From Chloromonas sp. AAM2 (taxonomy: Eukaryota; Chlorophyta; Chlorophyceae; Chlamydomonadales; Chlamydomonadaceae): a stretch of DNA of 11,251 bases. A program made the translations under genes and the position numbers. Each line of letters starts with the position of its first letter. Position 1 is the first letter of the stretch. Below the pieces are notes generated by a model that saw only the letters and a list, made by a program, of their open reading frames with translations, had not been told where the DNA came from and ran no database searches. Shown piece by piece: positions 8,701 through 11,251 of this stretch. The stretch covers positions 1 through 11,251 of the forward strand of contig QAXH01001133.1 of NCBI GenBank assembly GCA_004335635.1, written 5' to 3'.

Positions 8701-9757
8701 CACTGTAGATTATGCAGCTATTTTTTTGGTGCAAAACTTCACATATTGTTTCAGCAGTATGATTGAAACGTTGTTTGTGATGATGATGATGATGATGATA
8801 ATGGTGATGGTTCTGTACCACAGGCGCGTCCCTTGGAACAGTACCCAGACTTGGAGGACGACATGGGCCGGTATATGCGCGAGACAGGCCTGCTAGCAGG
8901 GCTGGAGGTTGAGGGATGGTTGCCCCGTCATGCAGCGGAGGTGCACAGGGAGCTGACGCCACGCATGCTGGGTGGGCCTGTCAAGGCGGTCGGGTCACAG
9001 AAGCTGTTGAGACGCGTGTACTCACAGGTGGGTGGTGATTTCGTGGCAGGAGTCAGTGTGGGCTGGGCACGCATCTGGTTGAGCCGCCCCCGTGCATGGG
9101 TCTGGTGACACTTAGGCATTTGCATTCCTTGACAATTCAACCAAAAAGTGTTCGGGAAACTGCAAACGCCTCTCATGCTGATTGCGGCTTTTCAACTCCA
9201 CTGCTTGACCACCGGTTGTTCTTCTAGGCTTCTTGCAAAAGTATTGCATGTTATCGTTCTCGTGTTGTTGGTCAAGGAGTCTGCCTGGATTGCTCAGCCC
9301 ATGCTGACTGATCTACCACGCCCAACACCACCACGTGCAACAACCAACCTTCTGTGGCCTGTCGATGTTTGTGTTACGTGTACTTAACCATGTATTCATT
9401 GCTTTGTGTTTGCGTTGTGTGTATTCAACCATATATTCACTGCTTTCCTCAACTTATTGCTCATGCTCCGACTTTGCCCCCCAGGTGGTCAAGTACCGTG
9501 CCCTGCCATCAAGGGGCGCAGCCACAGAACCCACCTCCCCCGTCAGTTCAGAAGATGTGGACGTGTCAGAGAGCAGCGCGGACGCGCTCACATCCTCTGG
9601 CTCCGATGCGTTTGAGGCAGTGAGGAGCAGCAGCCGGCCTTTTGAAACCAGCGACACGATTAAGATGTTGTCGGCAGGGCTTCTAAACATGACCCAGGAA
9701 CAGACACCTGCTGTGGCATCAGTTATGTCTACTATGTCTACCGCTATGGTGTCGTAG
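2770..9757 (+). CDS. Multi-exon gene for a divergent JmjC-domain protein (about 963 residues)
   Basis: Exons inferred from splice signals and frame continuity: 2770-2937, 3065-3715, 4045-4234, 4395-4573, 5101-5271, 5686-5820, 6071-6328, 6591-6761, 7067-7174, 7445-7504, 7771-7926, 8286-8453, 8824-9027, 9485-9757 (TAG at 9755-9757). The ATG sits in a strong context (GCCGCCAAT ATG G). Residues 1-56 hold basic stretches (PKRKQ, PKRVR) that could be nuclear signals. Residues 57-498 are an unrecognised, largely helical-looking region. Residues 499-641 are a Gln/Pro-rich linker. Residues 642-805 are the JmjC oxygenase core. Residues 806-963 are a helical stretch and a Ser/Asp/Glu-rich tail. JmjC enzymes hydroxylate or demethylate proteins, often histones, using Fe(II), 2-oxoglutarate and O2. 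Nearly every join is phase 0. Uncertain points are the exon 3 borders, the exon 5 donor (5272 or 5377), the exon 12 donor and the 5' exon. The gene is convergent with an inverted partial copy on the right. JmjC membership is solid; substrate and N-terminal function are unknown. Confidence 0.75.
3065..3715 (+). other. Large N-terminal exon of the JmjC gene, unrecognised domain
   Basis: This single 217-codon exon (acceptor CCTGCAG, donor CAG|GTGAAT) encodes roughly residues 57-273. The codon pattern and absence of stops support it as coding. The peptide is mixed-charge and probably mostly helical. It begins TETLSSIFNENKHRV and includes a small hydrophobic stretch (VLSVCLLLAALYEQ) followed by a charged segment (RRQIYHDFTLLKRDFRKDEL). 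I do not recognise a known fold, and no JmjN, PHD, Tudor, F-box or ARID signature is visible. The hydrophobic stretch is too short and too close to charged residues to call a membrane segment with confidence. Confidence 0.65.
4045..4234 (+). other. Exon 3 of the JmjC gene, borders uncertain
   Basis: From a TTTTAG acceptor ending at 4044, a frame with coding-like codon use reads SRVGIVCLLDYLAG and then DVLKHVKECC, up to about codon 63. It joins exon 4 in one of two ways. Donor CTCC|GTACCT at 4235 with acceptor TTACAG ending at 4394 gives a phase 1 join (reading KALPDGPIGKF). Donor TAC|GTGTGC at 4201 with acceptor CTGCAG ending at 4378 gives a phase 0 join. A third model uses acceptor TAGCAG ending at 4082 and donor TCC|GTACCT in another frame, also phase 0, but its codon use looks poorer. 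The TTTTAG acceptor is weaker than all others in the gene. Confidence 0.45.
5031..5057 (+). repeat. Duplicated exon 5 start (decoy acceptor) in intron 4
   Basis: Bases 5031-5057 match the first 27 bases of exon 5 (5101-5127) at 24 of 27 positions, offset by exactly 70 bases. Both copies are preceded by CAG, so the duplicate carries its own potential splice acceptor (GTACAG ending at 5030). Splicing to it in phase 0 would read ALACNMPHK and then hit TAG at 5070-5072. It is therefore either a dead remnant of a short tandem duplication or a splice site that yields a premature stop. Confidence 0.7.
5423..5468. other. Stem-loop in intron 5 of the JmjC gene
   Basis: CGTCCGTTGG at 5423-5432 can pair with CCAATGGACG at 5459-5468 (ten pairs, one of them G-U in RNA). 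An inner CCGC/GCGG pairing flanks a CTCTAG-type loop. It sits in intron 5, or just beyond the alternative exon 5 donor at 5377. Its role is unknown. Confidence 0.5.
6071..6328 (+). other. Exon 7 of the JmjC gene with polyglutamine/CAG tract
   Basis: This 86-codon exon (acceptor TTGTGCAG, donor CAG|GTGAGG) begins AAVGFPWSDDLIGAYLRRVK, then becomes a Gln/Arg-rich stretch with CAG-rich coding from about 6128 to 6243, including a run of seven Gln. It continues into an Ala/Pro/Gln linker. Such tracts are common in algal nuclear regulators, vary in length, and usually form flexible or coiled linkers. The minus-strand frames opposite this stretch (poly-Leu or poly-Cys) are shadows of the repeat. Confidence 0.75.
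7067..8453 (+). other. JmjC oxygenase core, exons 9 to 12
   Basis: Exon 9 supplies the strand before the metal site (LPLGIFMVGIICSGAFTNTQ). Exon 10 begins IHVED and continues to SININIFGAPK. This matches the KDM4/KDM5-type pattern HxED...SIN...GxPK, giving His679 and Glu681 as iron ligands and Asn689 and Lys697 as the expected 2-oxoglutarate contacts. Exon 11 opens VWWWLP, the usual W(Y/W)xxP strand. Exon 12 carries GIWTMPGYAFHFTVSMGLN and then VAES, aligning with the PxxYHxGxxxGxNxAES block, so His776 is the third iron ligand. The spacing of 95 residues between Glu681 and His776 suits the fold. The tryptophan or phenylalanine usually before HxE is Ile here, and the Cys/His zinc site of KDM4 enzymes is not seen. 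Catalytic activity is plausible; the target residue is unknown. Confidence 0.85.
8778..8799. repeat. TGA/GAT trinucleotide microsatellite
   Basis: About seven copies of a TGA/GAT triplet lie 24 bases upstream of the exon 13 acceptor (CCACAG ending at 8823). They occupy the region where the branch point or polypyrimidine tract would normally lie. Length changes here could affect exon 13 splicing. The minus-strand poly-His frame is a shadow of this repeat. Confidence 0.85.
9024..9553. repeat. Left arm of an imperfect inverted repeat (JmjC exon 13 end to exon 14 start)
   Basis: This arm reads from the last four bases of exon 13 through intron 13 into the first 69 or so bases of exon 14. It matches the reverse complement of about 10108-11251. 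The first hundred bases (9024-9123 against 11251-11152) differ at only three adjacent positions. The block from about 9455 to 9528 is identical. Between them are small indels and one large one. Exon and intron are about equally conserved, as expected from a recent duplication or gene conversion. Confidence 0.9.
9366..9446. repeat. Tandem duplication of about 41 bases in intron 13
   Basis: Units 9366-9405 and 9407-9446 agree at about 33 of 40 positions (both contain AACCAT and end TGCTTT). The inverted copy on the right has only one unit, at about 10222-10261. The duplication therefore either arose in this arm after the arms separated or was lost from the other. It lies just upstream of the exon 14 acceptor at 9484. 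Confidence 0.8.
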
Positions 9758-10103
9758 AGGAATGACAAACAGCAGGCCTGCCGTTACGTAAGACACCATA
9801 CTTTGACATGACGCTGCTGTGGTCTGCTGCATGTTTGACAGCACAGCAGCTCAGCTTGGCAGCTCTTACCAGGTATCATGCACGCTGTGTTGTGACAGCG
9901 CTTGCTCCTAGGTCTGCAGGTGGGCGAAAAACATGGCTGCCAGAATGGCAGGCAGACCTCATTGTTGGGTCTGATTGTTAGTTGAGAGAATACGGTGGTA
10001 CGAACACTGGTCCAGGGTGGAAGATTTGACTTTGATCACTTTGGCAGAATGTTGTTTGGCATGCTGGTGCCACTTGACTGAGTTGTTTGTCCCTGCTACC
10101 ATG
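9758..10103. terminator. Spacer between two convergent 3' ends
   Basis: This stretch separates the TAG of the JmjC gene from the TAG of the inverted copy and must hold both 3' untranslated ends. I see no TGTAA polyadenylation signal (the usual chlorophyte motif) on either strand here, so cleavage may use another motif or lie beyond, which would make the transcripts overlap. A perfect nine-base inverted repeat, GCTGCTGTG at 9813-9821 and CACAGCAGC at 9842-9850, could form a stem-loop in the 3' UTR. No open frame of note. Confidence 0.4.
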
Positions 10104-11251
10104 CTACTCTTTTGAACTGACGGGAGAGGTGGTTTCAGTGGCTGTGGCTGCGCCCCTTGATGGCAGGGCACGGTACTTGACCACCTGGGGGGCAAAGTCG
10201 GAGCATGAGCAATAAGCCAAGGAAAGCAATGAATACATGGTTAAGTACACGTAACACAAACATCGCAGCAACCAAGATTGCTTGGTTGTTGCGTGTGGTT
10301 GTGTTGGGCGTGGTAGGTCAGTCAGCAGGGGCTGACCAATCCAGGCAGAATCCTTCGTCGGATCGCCTCCACCTTAGTAAAGGGGTCAAACGTGAAAAAA
10401 AGACTCGCTAAAAACATGTGATAGGTTTCGAGGTGTTTCCAGTGCCTTTATCAAGACAAGGATCGGAAGCGTTTTCTCAGGATCCAGTGGCTATCCTGAG
10501 GTCGCTTTCGGATGAGCTCTCGATTACAAGGAGGGAGTGCACACCATGAAGCACGTCCAACGCAAACATCAACTAAAATCCTCCTAGTAAAAGGGGAATC
10601 TTGCCGTGTCAGCAAGGTGTGGTGAGGCCCTTGTGGCCATCATCCCACAGAACGCCTTCCGAACGCATCCCGTCAGTCATATAAATGGCTTTGATTGGAA
10701 GATTGTCAGGATCAAGGTCAGCTAGTGTCAGGGTCAATGACAGCGTCTTCTAGCCCAATAAGAATGCTAAGATGCTGCTGTGTGGACGTTGTATGCCGTG
10801 TATTCGTTGAAGGCATCCCACCCAGGGTGATTGCACTGCCAAGCGCTGGATGAGGGCTTCAACGTGATGCTCCTGAGCCAGAGCTGTCCCGAGTGCAATG
10901 ACATGTGGCTGAGCTGCCCATGCTTCCTGCCATGTGAAACCTGCAGGCAGTTGTGTAGAAATCCCTTTGTGCCAGTCCCTGTGCACCACCAGCCCATCAA
11001 GTGACCAACAACATGAGAACGAGAACCGCCTGCAGCACATTTGCAAGGAGCCGAGAAGAACAACCAGTGGTCAAGCAGCGGAGTTGAAAAGCCGCAAACG
11101 GCATGAGAGGCTGATTAGAAAGCGTTTGCAGTTTCCCGAACACTTGCTGATGCAAATGCCTAAGTGTCACCAGACCCATGCACGGAAACGGCTCAACCAG
11201 ATGCGTGCCCAGCCCACACTGACTCCTGCCACGAAATCACCACCCACCTGT
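10104..11251 (-). CDS. 3' end of an inverted partial copy (paralogue or pseudogene) of the JmjC gene
   Basis: Reading leftward, the last four bases of an exon 13 equivalent (11251-11248) are followed by a conserved donor, GTGGGTGG. A 1063-base intron follows, then an acceptor (CCCCCCAG) and a final exon, 10184-10104. This exon starts VVKYRALPSRGAAT, as exon 14 does, but gains Ala-Thr-Glu-Thr in place of Glu-Pro. It ends SSKE-stop after 26 codons instead of 90, because the sequence departs from the other copy around the shared PVSS block. Donor and acceptor are intact, so it could be expressed. The window stops at exon 13, so completeness is unknown. It could be a true second gene, convergent with the first, or only a duplicated 3' fragment. 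Confidence 0.65.
10524..10555. repeat. 32-base dispersed repeat, copy 2
   Basis: This matches 798-829 at 31 of 32 bases in the same orientation. It lies inside the extra sequence of the inverted copy's intron. On the minus strand it reads DVLHGVHSLLV within a longer open stretch, so here it may be a coding remnant. Confidence 0.7.
10750..11001 (-). other. Exon-like open frame within the intron insertion
   Basis: An open minus-strand frame enters from the conserved intron sequence and continues about 80 codons through the insertion to a TAG at 10750-10752. It includes VVHRDWHKGISTQLPAGF and AQEHHVEALIQRLAVQSP. The composition (His, Trp, Gln spread through amphipathic-looking helices) resembles real protein more than random sequence, but there is no clear acceptor and no family match I can name. 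It may be part of a captured gene fragment. Confidence 0.2.

Larger units (their letters stand above)
10356..11001. other. Insertion of about 646 bases in intron 13 of the inverted copy
   Basis: Alignment of the arms breaks at 11002 on one side and about 10355 on the other; in the plus-strand gene those points are adjacent (near 9278-9282). The extra sequence has no obvious terminal inverted repeats, target-site duplication or poly(A), so I cannot call a mobile element, and deletion from the other arm is equally possible. It contains exon-like pieces on the minus strand. One open frame ends at 10750. A second, at about 10741-10609, includes LPIKAIYMTDGMRSEGVLW. A third, around 10577-10483, includes DVLHGVHSLLVIES. 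I recognise none of them. Confidence 0.6.

Noticed and set aside
8666..8962. Minus-strand frame with a poly-His run
   Set aside because: A shadow of the TGA/GAT microsatellite and of exon 13 on the plus strand.
9335..9484. Extending exon 14 upstream to an ATG at 9335
   Set aside because: The open frame crosses a clear CCCCCCAG acceptor and repeat-like intron sequence; exon 13 joins exon 14 at 9485 in phase 0.
10356..11001. Calling the intron insertion a transposon
   Set aside because: No terminal inverted repeats, target-site duplication, poly(A) tail or recognisable transposase or reverse transcriptase could be seen.
1..11251. tRNA, rRNA, CRISPR arrays or bacterial-type operons
   Set aside because: I looked for cloverleaf arms, repeat-spacer arrays and closely packed frames with Shine-Dalgarno sites and saw none.

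Overview
The window looks like nuclear DNA of a green alga (Chlorophyta). The genes are split by introns of roughly 130 to 530 bases with GTGAGN or GTGCGC donors and (C/T)AG acceptors. Exons have moderately GC-rich third positions. One protein carries a CAG-encoded glutamine tract, and a plant/algal-type acyl-activating enzyme begins at the left edge. Nothing bacterial is visible (no operons or Shine-Dalgarno spacing). The organism call rests on style and protein resemblance only; I cannot name a genus.

Layout. (1) Bases 64-513, minus strand: the first two coding exons of an AMP-forming acyl-CoA synthetase resembling plant AAE3 (oxalyl-CoA synthetase) and yeast Pcs60; the gene runs off the left edge. 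(2) Bases 514-2769: no convincing gene. It holds the likely 5' leader and promoter of the synthetase, a G-box/TATA-like pair near 1155-1180, a weak exon-like stretch at 1669-1836, and one copy of a 32-base repeat. (3) Bases 2770-9757, plus strand: one large gene of about 14 coding exons for a protein of about 960 residues. Its C-terminal third is a JmjC-type Fe(II)/2-oxoglutarate oxygenase domain. The His-x-Glu...His iron ligands and the Asn/Lys 2-oxoglutarate contacts are readable across exons 10-12. I do not recognise the N-terminal half. (4) Bases 9758-10103: a tail-to-tail spacer. (5) Bases 10104-11251, minus strand: an inverted second copy of the 3' end of the JmjC gene (last bases of exon 13, intron 13, start of exon 14). 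Its last exon is much shorter, and its intron carries about 646 extra bases.

How it fits together. The JmjC gene and its inverted relative form a convergent pair. The intron is nearly as similar as the exon sequence in long blocks, so the duplication is recent, or the arms have exchanged sequence. The window ends inside the copy, so whether it is a complete second gene or a 3' fragment cannot be decided here. The JmjC protein is plausibly nuclear (basic, NLS-like stretches near the N terminus) and could act on chromatin, but its substrate is not deducible. The synthetase is an unrelated neighbour, divergently oriented to the JmjC gene.

The most interesting points are the divergent JmjC protein with an unrecognised N terminus, its convergent inverted copy with an altered C-terminal exon, an intron set that is almost entirely phase 0, and a duplicated splice acceptor in intron 4 that would create a premature stop.
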